Source: Alteromonadaceae bacterium XY-R5 (GTDB taxonomy: Bacteria; Pseudomonadota; Gammaproteobacteria; Enterobacterales; Alteromonadaceae). From it: DNA of 64,000 nucleotides. The stretch is taken from positions 1,178,001 through 1,242,000 of the forward strand of contig LXWE01000002.1 of assembly GCA_001660395.1 (NCBI GenBank), in the 5' to 3' direction. Under the pieces are notes generated by a model, which saw only the letters and a list, made by a program, of their open reading frames with translations, did no database searches and was not told the origin of the DNA. The translations under genes and the position numbers were made by a program. Numbering within the stretch: the stretch's first letter is position 1; each line of letters begins with the position of its first letter. Below are positions 29,949 to 37,573 of this stretch, one piece after another.

Positions 29949-31442
29949 ATGTTTTCTGCTGTATTTAAAACATTGCGACGTTCGATCCCGGCTTTTGTGA
30001 TTTGTCTTTCAACTCACGCAGAACCACTAAGCTATGTCACTCAGGATGCCAGCGCCCAATTTAGTCAATTCAAAGCCCGTGCATCCGATGCCGATCTGTA
30101 TCGCTTTTTGTATTTACTCCCGAAAGGTGCAGACTTGCATCATCACCTGTCTGGCTCTGCGTTTCCCGAATGGTGGTACGAGTTGGCAACTAATACGAAG
30201 CTAAATGGCGGCTATCAATATTACACTCGGGTAAAAATGAATCAGTGCGATGGGACATCCGCCAACCAGTTTGGTCCAAACCCGCCCTGGCTTTTATTCA
30301 GAACTATTCAAAAAAGCCATTACGATAGGTTAGATGCCTGTCATCAAACCCTTTACCTTCCATTAAGTAACCTGTCTCAACAACAGATAACCGCATGGAA
30401 AAACAGTATTACACTGGATCAACCGTGGGAAGGCAGAGACGAGTTTTTTCAAACCCACTGGCAACGACTTAATGATCTCGCTGCTAACCCTTATATCATG
30501 CTGGAAATCCTGGTGCGTAACATGCGTGCGATGGGTGCCGAGGGGCTTAGCTATCTCGAAACACAATACAATCCAATGTGGCAGTTAGCGCCTGATGGCA
30601 GTTTTTATGATCCTGAAGACATCATCAAGATGATAAAAGCTCGATTGGCCAGGCAGGATGCCATCAGCACGGGTGTGAAGGTAAAACTGCAAACTGCAAT
30701 TTTACGATTTTCCCCGAATGCAGAGGACCAGTTGCGTCAGTTATACGCCATCACCTCTAAACATCCGGAATTATTTGTCGGCCTGAATATGGTCGGCAGA
30801 GAGGACAACGATAAAGGTCACCCCTCACGTTTTCTCAATGTGCTCAGAGAACTGCGTAAGCAATACCCCGGCGTAAAACTCTCGATTCACGCCGGAGAAG
30901 TCGATGAACCTAATCAACATATTCGCGACACACTGCTACTGGGCGCGGAGCGTATTGGGCACGGATTTAATCTGTTAAGTGATCCAGATACCTTGCTGCT
31001 TATGCGACACGGTCCTTATCTGGTTGAAATCAACCTGATCAGTAATTTGCTGTTAAATTATGTCGATACCTTTCAGCAACATCCGTTTCCCGAATATTTG
31101 CGCCTCGGTATTCCCGTCGCTCTTTCTACCGATGACAGAGGCATGTGGGACTCGAATCTAACCGACGAATACTTTGTCGCTGTCAAAGAATTTAATTTGT
31201 CATGGGATGAGCTTGCCCGGTTAAGCCGTAACGGGCTGGAATATAGCTTCCTGTCCGAGCAAGATAAGATCAATGCACTGGCGGACTTCGATAAACGCAT
31301 GCAACGCTTTATCACTGGCTTTGCATCAAATGGTCTGACGGGTATCAGTAGCGCTTCAGGCAGTGCTCCATTGTCTCCTCGTAGTTTTATTTGTAAACAC
31401 TACCAGCTTTGCCACCTGAACGCTGAAGGAGTAGCGCACTGA
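29949..31442 (+). CDS. Exported adenosine deaminase-like hydrolase (ADA2/ADGF type)
   Basis: 497 aa metal-dependent hydrolase of the adenosine/AMP deaminase superfamily, predicted to turn adenosine (or a related 6-aminopurine nucleoside) into inosine outside the cytoplasm. A signal peptide (hydrophobic A-F-V-I-C-L-S-T-H-A) directs export. The first metal motif is P-K-G-A-D-L-H-H-H-L-S-G-S, which resembles the K-G-x-x-L-H-x-H of ADA2/ADGF more than cytosolic ADA. Then come L-S-I-H-A-G-E-V (zinc His and catalytic Glu), E-R-I-G-H-G-F-N and A-L-S-T-D-D-R-G (zinc Asp), so the active site looks complete. The stop overlaps the next ATG (TGATG). Substrate range is inference. Confidence 0.85.
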   Translation: MFSAVFKTLRRSIPAFVICLSTHAEPLSYVTQDASAQFSQFKARASDADLYRFLYLLPKGADLHHHLSGSAFPEWWYELATNTKLNGGYQYYTRVKMNQCDGTSANQFGPNPPWLLFRTIQKSHYDRLDACHQTLYLPLSNLSQQQITAWKNSITLDQPWEGRDEFFQTHWQRLNDLAANPYIMLEILVRNMRAMGAEGLSYLETQYNPMWQLAPDGSFYDPEDIIKMIKARLARQDAISTGVKVKLQTAILRFSPNAEDQLRQLYAITSKHPELFVGLNMVGREDNDKGHPSRFLNVLRELRKQYPGVKLSIHAGEVDEPNQHIRDTLLLGAERIGHGFNLLSDPDTLLLMRHGPYLVEINLISNLLLNYVDTFQQHPFPEYLRLGIPVALSTDDRGMWDSNLTDEYFVAVKEFNLSWDELARLSRNGLEYSFLSEQDKINALADFDKRMQRFITGFASNGLTGISSASGSAPLSPRSFICKHYQLCHLNAEGVAH

Positions 31443-32539
31443 TGTCCAATTCTTATTCTTTTTTACGCACGTCTGTGTTTGCCTTATTTGCGTTAGCAGG
31501 ATGTGCGCAATCAAAACCTCCACAGATTGTGTCGCCGCAGTCAGCTTCGTCTGCTGCACAACCAACGCCTCTTGCGTTAACCTCGCAATTTACCAGCGTG
31601 GTCACTCAGCTCAATCTGGGTGCAGTCCCCCAAACTGCAATGACTGATGATATGCACAGGTTAGGTGTAAACATTTTTCAGGCAGATACCCTGTCAGATC
31701 CGGCAAATCTGGCAGTACTCAAAGCTATTGGCGCAATCTCTGGTGAGATTAATCAAAGTAAATTATCCGAAAGCCAATATCAGCAATTGAGCCAGTATCA
31801 ACACAGTATTGCCAATATCACCCCCTGGGATCTGGGCGATCTTAATGACAACCGCCTACAAATGGCCTTTATCCAACACTGGGCATTCACCATACCTGAG
31901 TGGCCAGACAGTGCGATTGAGACTCTAAATCAACTGATTCGTAGCCATGTGATCAGTGGCTACAACCTGCAACCGAAAAATACCTATGCGGACTTTGAGC
32001 CTGCACAAACGCTGCTTTACGGCCACAGCGACCCTGTACACGCCCAGCAACTGCTGGCATTGCTGCAATTAAAAGGCATCCAGGCCCGAGTGCGCCTCAA
32101 GCCCAAACAATCAGCATTTGAAGTGAGAGATGGCTGGCAGGATAGCAGCGAAGGCGACCGAATTCAGGACAACACTGAAATCCGTTACAGCAAAGAATAT
32201 GACTTGGTGTTTGAGTTTAACCAACGCCAGATGCAAGACGCATTTTTGCCGTTGATTCAGCAATACGCGAAAAAAGATCAGGAAAACCAAACGGGTCTGA
32301 TTGATCATTCCTGGTGGCAACCCTTCATTCGAGGCTTAGCGCCAGCGCCTGCGTTGCAGCAGGTCCAGGCTATTCTGATAGATTTTAACGAGTTTGAGGC
32401 GGTGATTTTGGTCAACCCTGCAAAGGTAGATGCCACAATCAGCGCAATCCAGGCACAGCTACCTAACCAGACGCTGTCGAAACGACAACTTTGGGTCAAC
32501 CCTGCGTTCTACCGGTATCTATACGGGGACTTTAAATAA
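31442..32539 (+). CDS. Lipoprotein of unknown function coupled to the deaminase
   Basis: 365 aa with a lipoprotein signal peptide (hydrophobic stretch then L-A-G-C, Cys near residue 21), so membrane-anchored. I recognise no domain. Visible features: a Ser/Ala/Pro-rich linker after the Cys, a conserved-looking centre (Y-A-D-F-E-P-A-Q-T-L-L-Y-G-H-S-D-P-V-H-A-Q-Q-L-L) and an aromatic C-terminus (L-W-V-N-P-A-F-Y-R-Y-L-Y-G-D-F-K). Its start codon overlaps the deaminase stop (TGATG), strong evidence that the two act together, perhaps as a periplasmic enzyme and anchor or binding partner. NCS2 permease follows after 82 bp. Confidence 0.75.
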   Translation: MSNSYSFLRTSVFALFALAGCAQSKPPQIVSPQSASSAAQPTPLALTSQFTSVVTQLNLGAVPQTAMTDDMHRLGVNIFQADTLSDPANLAVLKAIGAISGEINQSKLSESQYQQLSQYQHSIANITPWDLGDLNDNRLQMAFIQHWAFTIPEWPDSAIETLNQLIRSHVISGYNLQPKNTYADFEPAQTLLYGHSDPVHAQQLLALLQLKGIQARVRLKPKQSAFEVRDGWQDSSEGDRIQDNTEIRYSKEYDLVFEFNQRQMQDAFLPLIQQYAKKDQENQTGLIDHSWWQPFIRGLAPAPALQQVQAILIDFNEFEAVILVNPAKVDATISAIQAQLPNQTLSKRQLWVNPAFYRYLYGDFK

Positions 32540-32621
32540 ACCAGCAATGGTACTCAGGGGTGAGGGTTCTGCTGATATAACCATAACAATGCGCAGCAGT
32601 ATCAAGTGATGCGAGGGACAT

Positions 32622-33983
32622 ATGCAACAAGTGAATGATTTACTTTACCAGTTAAACGACAAGCCTTCTTTTGGCAAAAGCCTGACGGCTGCTTTGCAGC
32701 ACGTTATGGCCAGTTTTGTTGGTATCATCACCCCTACCCTGATTTTGGGAGCCGCTCTGGGCTTAGGCCCGGAAGTTCCCTATCTTATTAGCATGGCCTT
32801 ACTGGTTTCGGGCATCGCCACGTTTATTCAGGTTCGTACCATTGGTCCATTAGGATGTGGCTTGATAGCCGTCCAGGGTACCAGTTTTGCGTTTATCAGC
32901 GCTCTGCTGGTTGCGGGCACCATGGTGAAGGAACGCGGAGGGTCGCACGAGGATATTCTGGCCATGATTCTGGGGATCAGCTTCTGGGGAGCCCTGATTG
33001 AAATCATCTTAAGTCGTTTTATTGATAAAATACGTCGTATCATCACTCCTTTAACCACAGGCATCGTCATTACCACCATAGGTCTGTCGCTGATTAAAGT
33101 GGGCATGACAGATTTAGCCGGAGGGTTTGGCGCCAGTAATTTTGGTTCAACCCAAAACCTCAGTATTGGTGGGTTGGTCCTTTGTGTCATCATTGTACTT
33201 AATTCAAGCAGAAGCCACTGGTTACGCCTGGCCGCCATTTTCATCGGCATGATTGCAGGAACTATCTTGGCGTGGATTTACGGCATGGTCGATTTCTCGC
33301 ATTTAAAAGAGCTTCCACTCATCACCTTTCCTCAACCTCTTAAATATGGATTTTCGTTTGATATTGCGGTATTTGTGCCAGTCGCCATGGTCTATTTTCT
33401 GACAGCCATTGAGACCTCCGGAGATTTAACCGCCAACAGTTTATTCTGTGGCTTGCCGATTAAAGGCCCCGCCTATTTCAAACGGATCAAAGGCGGCATC
33501 TTAGCCGATGGCGTAAATTCTATGCTGGCTGCGGTCATGAATACCTTCCCAAACACTACCTTTGGCCAAAATAACGCTGTCATTCAAATGACCGGGGTGG
33601 CCAGTCGTCACGTAGGTATTTTTGTGGCAGTGATCCTAATGATTTTGGGCCTGTTTCCGGTAATCGGAGGAATATTACAAGCCATTCCTAAGCCGGTACT
33701 GGGCGGCGCGACGTTAGTCATGTTTGCCACCGTTGCCGTCGCGGGATTGCGTATTCTGGGGAATGAACCAATGGACAGACGTAATCGTCTGATTATTGCC
33801 ACCTCCCTTGGATTAGGCATAGGGACCATGATGGTGCCCGAAATTACCACCCAAATGCCTGTATGGTGTCAGTATATTTTCGCCTCGGCAGTATCGACAG
33901 CCGGCTTCTGTGCCATCATTTTAAGCTTGGTGTTACCTCAACCAACACAAGAAGAATTGTCAGCTTACGTCACTGAATCTTAA
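32622..33983 (+). CDS. NCS2 nucleobase permease, xanthine/urate type
   Basis: 453 aa inner-membrane proton symporter of the NAT/NCS2 family, about 14 membrane segments. The TM8 motif E-T-S-G-D-L-T-A-N-S and the signature F-G-Q-N-N-A-V-I-Q-M-T-G (Q-N-x-G-x4-T form, with Ala in place of Gly) place it in the xanthine/uric acid branch (XanP, UacT, YgfO-like). It follows the exported deaminase and lipoprotein on the same strand, which suggests import of purine bases made in the periplasm. Exact base not decidable from sequence. Confidence 0.9.
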   Translation: MQQVNDLLYQLNDKPSFGKSLTAALQHVMASFVGIITPTLILGAALGLGPEVPYLISMALLVSGIATFIQVRTIGPLGCGLIAVQGTSFAFISALLVAGTMVKERGGSHEDILAMILGISFWGALIEIILSRFIDKIRRIITPLTTGIVITTIGLSLIKVGMTDLAGGFGASNFGSTQNLSIGGLVLCVIIVLNSSRSHWLRLAAIFIGMIAGTILAWIYGMVDFSHLKELPLITFPQPLKYGFSFDIAVFVPVAMVYFLTAIETSGDLTANSLFCGLPIKGPAYFKRIKGGILADGVNSMLAAVMNTFPNTTFGQNNAVIQMTGVASRHVGIFVAVILMILGLFPVIGGILQAIPKPVLGGATLVMFATVAVAGLRILGNEPMDRRNRLIIATSLGLGIGTMMVPEITTQMPVWCQYIFASAVSTAGFCAIILSLVLPQPTQEELSAYVTES

Positions 33984-34000
33984 AAGCCTACCTGACTATT

Positions 34001-34040
34001 GGCATCGCAGGTGCAAACGTGCGATGCCGTATCATTATTT
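34001..34040 (+). terminator. Terminator after the NCS2 permease
   Basis: GGCATCGCA-N10-TGCGATGCC (arms of nine) followed by GTATCATTATTTTG, 18 bp past the stop. Confidence 0.75.
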
Positions 34041-34346
34041 TGTTTCCCCTGAACATCTTCACCTAATTATTTGCAAACTGGCTTACCAACGCCATCTTCA
34101 CATGCCTTTTCCATCCACTTATCAACGCCATACCGCATTACAAAAAGAGTTAACTATCAGCCGGTTACGCAATTTGTTTCATTGCACCTTATCTGTGATC
34201 AGCCAATGTTTCATTTTGGTGCATTAATTTTGAACAAGCCCAAATATTTTCTCGCAATAAGTTAACTCAGTGATTAAAACTTAGTTAATTCAGATAAGTT
34301 ATTTACTTTACCTATCAAACAGTTAACTTTACCAAGTGCTTACATT

Positions 34347-34362
34347 CTGACCAAGTGGTTAG
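34347..34362. promoter_or_regulatory. Palindromic operator, TonB receptor 1 (copy 1)
   Basis: CTGACCAAGTGGTTAG, 81 nt before the start codon. The core ACCA-N2-TGGT is palindromic. The same 16 bases recur exactly at 40220, and related copies lie at 37164, 37498 and 45308. An imperfect copy TTTACCAAGTGCTTAC lies directly upstream at 34328-34343. Confidence 0.75.
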
Positions 34363-34443
34363 GTTTTGGCACCGTAAATGCAATTCTGAGCTGCACACAA
34401 CTATTGGGCAAAAGCCCAAATCAAAACCTTTAAGGACATTAGA

Positions 34444-36894
34444 ATGAAAAAAACACCTTTCAGGAACACGCCTGTGGCCATGTCTGTGGCAATGGGTCTG
34501 TCTGTTATGTCAACCTTTGCGCTGGCACAAGAAACACCTGATAAAACTACGGATGTTGAACGCATTGAAGTGACTGGTTCTTTGGGCTCTCTGCCTGGCC
34601 AGGATGTCGAAGCTGTATTTGGTTTTGGTAAATCCATTCTGGAAACACCTCGTTCTGCTTCAACTGTGTCTCAGGAACAAATGGAACGTTTCAATATCAC
34701 CGATATAGATGAACTGGTTGCCTTTGCGCCAGGTACCTTTACCCAATCATTCTTCGGTGTGGCAGGTTCTCTGGATGTACGTGGTACGCCAGGTGAAGCT
34801 TATTTCCGTGGCGTTAAGCGCTTGGATAACCCGGGTAACTACCCTACCCCTATCGGCGCATCCAGCCGAGTTGACATTGTTCGTGGTCCGGCATCGCCTA
34901 TTTATGGTCCAGCTAAAGTCGGCGGATACCTGAACTTCATTCCTAAGTCTGCGCGTTCAAGCCGTGGTCAGTATCTGGAGCAGCCAACAGGTGCAATGTC
35001 CTACACCATGGGTACCTGGGATAAAAACATTATTACGGCAGAAGTTGGTGGCCCAACTAAGCTGGCCGGCAAAGATGCGGGTTTCTACATCTATGGTGAA
35101 GTAGAAAACTCTGGCAGCTATTATCAAAATACCAAAACAGACCAAACTATTCTGCAAGCGTCTTTCAACGTAGACGTCACAGAAAATCTGCGCTTTGAGT
35201 TTGGTGGTATGTACCACGATTACGACGGTAACCAGGTCGCGGGTTGGAACCGTTTAACTCAGGAATTGATCGACAACGGTACCTACGTAACAGGCACTGC
35301 GAAGGCGCTGGATACCGATGGTGACGGTTCAATTTCGCATCAGGAGTATGATGCAGCCACTGTATATGAAACCATTGACGGTGAGCAGGTTCAGACAGAC
35401 GGCGTCGTATTGTTTGATATTTTCTACCCATCTTCGTACACCAACGATAACCTGTTTGATGCAATGGGCCTGGAAAACAGCGGAAAAGACAAACTAAAAG
35501 GCGATCAGGTTCTGGTTGCTGCCGACGATCAGTTGGTGAATACCGTTCAAACCCTTTATTTTGATGCAATTTACTTCACTGACAGTGGCTGGGAAATCAA
35601 GAACCAGTTGTTCTATGAAGCCTACGAAAACCTGAATGAAAACGCCTACGGTTTCTCTCAGTTCCACGATACCTGGGTAGTCGAAGACAAGTTAGTGTTC
35701 TCAAAAGAATTTGATACTGACTCAATGACGATGGCAGTACAGGTGTCACCTTCGATTCGCTATACCGATTTCGAACACGGTGATGACTATACCCACGAAT
35801 TCTTCGACCGTCGTGACCTGACAATGGCTTCTAGCGCATTGGACCGCCGTCTGCTAGCAACCCGCATTGATGATGATTACACCGAATACTACTACGGTGA
35901 CTACCTGGATTTGGGTATCGCAGCGTTAGCTGATTTCACCTGGAACTTCGGTCTAAACGCGGTAATTGGTGTACGTTACGATTCTATGGATATGGAAAGT
36001 AACACGCCACTGGATAAAATCCTGGGTAGCACTGAGACTGGCGTATATTCAGTATCAGGAGATGACAGCGGCGTTTCCTGGACAGCCAGCTTATCGTACA
36101 AAACACCGATTGGCCTGATCCCTTACGTGACAGCGTCTGAACAGTCGACAATCATTGCCGGTCAGGGTGCTGAGATTACAACTGACAACGTAGCCAACAG
36201 CAGTGCTTTTGCGGGTTCTGAACTGTTCGAATACGGTATTAAAGGTACCTTCCTGGAAGATACCCTGTACTTCGCCCTGTCTATTTATGAACAGGAACGC
36301 ACCGATTACAGTGCCCAGGCAACCGTCACCAACAACACCACCAAAAATGAAGGTGCTGAATTCGAATTACGTTGGGTAGTTACTGACTCTTTAGTGGTGA
36401 CCGCGGGTTACACCAAAATGGATGTTTACAACCTGACGACTCAAGACGAAGGCGTTCAGTTTGGCTTTGTTGGTTCAGATGATATGCCTGGTGTTGATGG
36501 AGCCGCTATGTACGGTGGCGTTGTACAATCCATTAATATCGGTGCCGTAGGTGAAGGTGGTATTAACCCGAAAGCCAAAAAAGCGGGTGTACCAGAAAAC
36601 ATTTACTCTCTGACTGCAACCTATGATTTCCAAAACGGTTTTGCCGCTAACGCCAGTATCGTCGACGTAGATGCAACCTATTCTGGTTTCTCTAACGCCG
36701 TAAAACTGCCGGCCTATACCCTGGTAAACGCCGGTGTTAACTATCAGGCAGCTGATTGGAGTGTAAGCCTAACCGTGAAGAACCTGACGGATGAACGTTA
36801 CTTCCGTTCTAACTTCCCGGATCTGTTTGGTAGTACCATTGTATTACCAGAGTTACCACGTCACTTTAATGCGAAATTTGCCTATAAATTCTAA
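34444..36894 (+). CDS. TonB-dependent outer-membrane receptor 1 of 3
   Basis: 816 aa. The signal peptide ends A-L-A, followed by a TonB box-like V-E-R-I-E-V-T-G-S. The plug runs to about residue 180 (F-R-G-V-K-R-L-D-N-P-G-N-Y-P-T-P, D-I-V-R-G-P-A-S-P-I-Y-G-P-A-K-V-G-G) and the beta-barrel ends in an aromatic residue (A-K-F-A-Y-K-F). No N-terminal STN signalling domain. Residues 290-301 (D-T-D-G-D-G-S-I-S-H-Q-E) form a perfect EF-hand calcium loop in a predicted extracellular region. After it comes a segment of about 60 residues that differs strongly between the three paralogues. It lies downstream of the NCS2 permease and is first of the tandem set. Imports an unknown ligand; nucleosides or nucleic-acid fragments are inferred from neighbours. 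Confidence 0.93.
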   Translation: MKKTPFRNTPVAMSVAMGLSVMSTFALAQETPDKTTDVERIEVTGSLGSLPGQDVEAVFGFGKSILETPRSASTVSQEQMERFNITDIDELVAFAPGTFTQSFFGVAGSLDVRGTPGEAYFRGVKRLDNPGNYPTPIGASSRVDIVRGPASPIYGPAKVGGYLNFIPKSARSSRGQYLEQPTGAMSYTMGTWDKNIITAEVGGPTKLAGKDAGFYIYGEVENSGSYYQNTKTDQTILQASFNVDVTENLRFEFGGMYHDYDGNQVAGWNRLTQELIDNGTYVTGTAKALDTDGDGSISHQEYDAATVYETIDGEQVQTDGVVLFDIFYPSSYTNDNLFDAMGLENSGKDKLKGDQVLVAADDQLVNTVQTLYFDAIYFTDSGWEIKNQLFYEAYENLNENAYGFSQFHDTWVVEDKLVFSKEFDTDSMTMAVQVSPSIRYTDFEHGDDYTHEFFDRRDLTMASSALDRRLLATRIDDDYTEYYYGDYLDLGIAALADFTWNFGLNAVIGVRYDSMDMESNTPLDKILGSTETGVYSVSGDDSGVSWTASLSYKTPIGLIPYVTASEQSTIIAGQGAEITTDNVANSSAFAGSELFEYGIKGTFLEDTLYFALSIYEQERTDYSAQATVTNNTTKNEGAEFELRWVVTDSLVVTAGYTKMDVYNLTTQDEGVQFGFVGSDDMPGVDGAAMYGGVVQSINIGAVGEGGINPKAKKAGVPENIYSLTATYDFQNGFAANASIVDVDATYSGFSNAVKLPAYTLVNAGVNYQAADWSVSLTVKNLTDERYFRSNFPDLFGSTIVLPELPRHFNAKFAYKF
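35311..35346 (+). other. EF-hand loop coding segment in receptor 1
   Basis: Encodes D-T-D-G-D-G-S-I-S-H-Q-E: Asp at 1, 3, 5, Gly at 6, Ile at 8 and Glu at 12, the canonical calcium-binding pattern. Confidence 0.7.
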
Positions 36895-36916
36895 TTTCGC
36901 ATGACCATAGAATCAC

Positions 36917-36950
36917 ACCCTGCTGAGTAACATCAGCGGGGTATTTTTTT
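36917..36950 (+). terminator. Terminator after receptor 1
   Basis: ACCCTGCTGA-N6-TCAGCGGGGT stem (one G:T pair) then ATTTTTTT, so receptor 1 is transcribed separately from receptor 2. Confidence 0.85.
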
Positions 36951-37163
36951 ATACCCCCCAAAAAATACTGATCACTCTCAATATTTCACAAAGACAAAAG
37001 TTACCCAAATCAATATTCACTTAAATATCAACAAGTTAGATCATATTGGTGCAAAAGAAGATTTCCTGACCAGAAAACAAGCCCCTTAATTTACCCTGAC
37101 AAAATATTTACATATGAAATTTTTCATTGTGATTCAGTTAATTAGAACAAAATTGAACAAAAC

Positions 37164-37179
37164 CTGACCGACTGGTTAA
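37164..37179. promoter_or_regulatory. Palindromic operator, receptor 2 region (distal copy)
   Basis: CTGACCGACTGGTTAA, followed seven bases on by GGCATTTCCTCTGC. It lies 82 nt before the small reading frame at 37262 and about 395 nt before receptor 2. Confidence 0.65.
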
Positions 37180-37261
37180 GTTTTTGGCATTTCCTCTGCT
37201 TTAGCTATGTGCGCTGAACACAGCTCACTGTTTAATTCGTCATCAAAGAGCGAAAGGAAAA

Positions 37262-37378
37262 ATGTCCAATAACCTAACCTCACTAGCCACTGGGCCACCG
37301 AATAGCTGTTTGAATATGATCATTAAGCATCATTACCTGACCACTAAGTCAGGTAAAAAACATCGTATTAACAGGTAG
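37262..37378 (+). CDS. Possible small ORF (38 aa) in the receptor 2 leader
   Basis: ATG preceded by AAAGGA at 37253-37258, about 82 nt after a palindrome copy; encodes a 38-residue basic peptide (M-S-N-N-L-T-S-L-A-T-G-P-P... ending H-R-I-N-R). The distal part overlaps the perfect hairpin at 37333-37356. It may be a leader peptide, the start of a lost gene, or chance. No family recognised. Confidence 0.25.
   Translation: MSNNLTSLATGPPNSCLNMIIKHHYLTTKSGKKHRINR
37333..37356. repeat. Perfect inverted repeat in the receptor 2 leader
   Basis: TTACCTGAC-N6-GTCAGGTAA, arms of nine, no T-run on either side. It could be an operator or an RNA hairpin. Confidence 0.6.
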
Positions 37379-37497
37379 ATAAATAATAAAAAACAAGCGT
37401 CAATAAATAGGTTATTTAACAACCAACCGTTTAAATGGAATTAAATATCCGCTTTATTTTTGTTTTTTTTTATCACTACTATGAGGTTGTTCTTAAT

Positions 37498-37513
37498 TAG
37501 ACCATTTGGTTAA
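37498..37513. promoter_or_regulatory. Palindromic operator, receptor 2 (proximal copy)
   Basis: TAGACCATTTGGTTAA, 60 nt before the receptor 2 start; shares the ACCA-N2-TGGT-TA core with the other copies. Confidence 0.65.
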
Positions 37514-37573
37514 GAAATACTGCAGTCGCTGACCAAACCAAAAGATAGGTCACATCTTTTGTCAGGAAAAAAC

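Larger units (their letters stand above)
33984..34443. other. Regulatory region upstream of TonB receptor 1
   Basis: 460 bp, no gene. It contains the NCS2 terminator, three copies of AGTTAACT (34148, 34260, 34321) plus AGTTAATT (34283), an imperfect and a perfect copy of the locus palindrome (34328-34343 and 34347-34362, centres 19 bp apart), and a TTGGGC-AAAA-GCCCAA hairpin in the leader (34404-34419). Confidence 0.6.
36895..37573. other. Long regulatory gap between receptors 1 and 2
   Basis: 679 bp, very AT-rich. After the terminator it holds AGTTAATT (37136), a palindrome copy at 37164-37179, a possible 38-codon reading frame at 37262-37378, a perfect hairpin at 37333-37356 and a second palindrome copy at 37498-37513, with a stray CTGACCAAACCA half-site at 37529. 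The doubled arrangement suggests either two promoters or the remnant of a lost gene. Confidence 0.6.

Noticed and set aside
32828-33250. 140-codon antisense frame in the NCS2 permease
   Set aside because: Shadow of hydrophobic coding; Met/Pro/Arg-rich peptide typical of antisense to membrane proteins.
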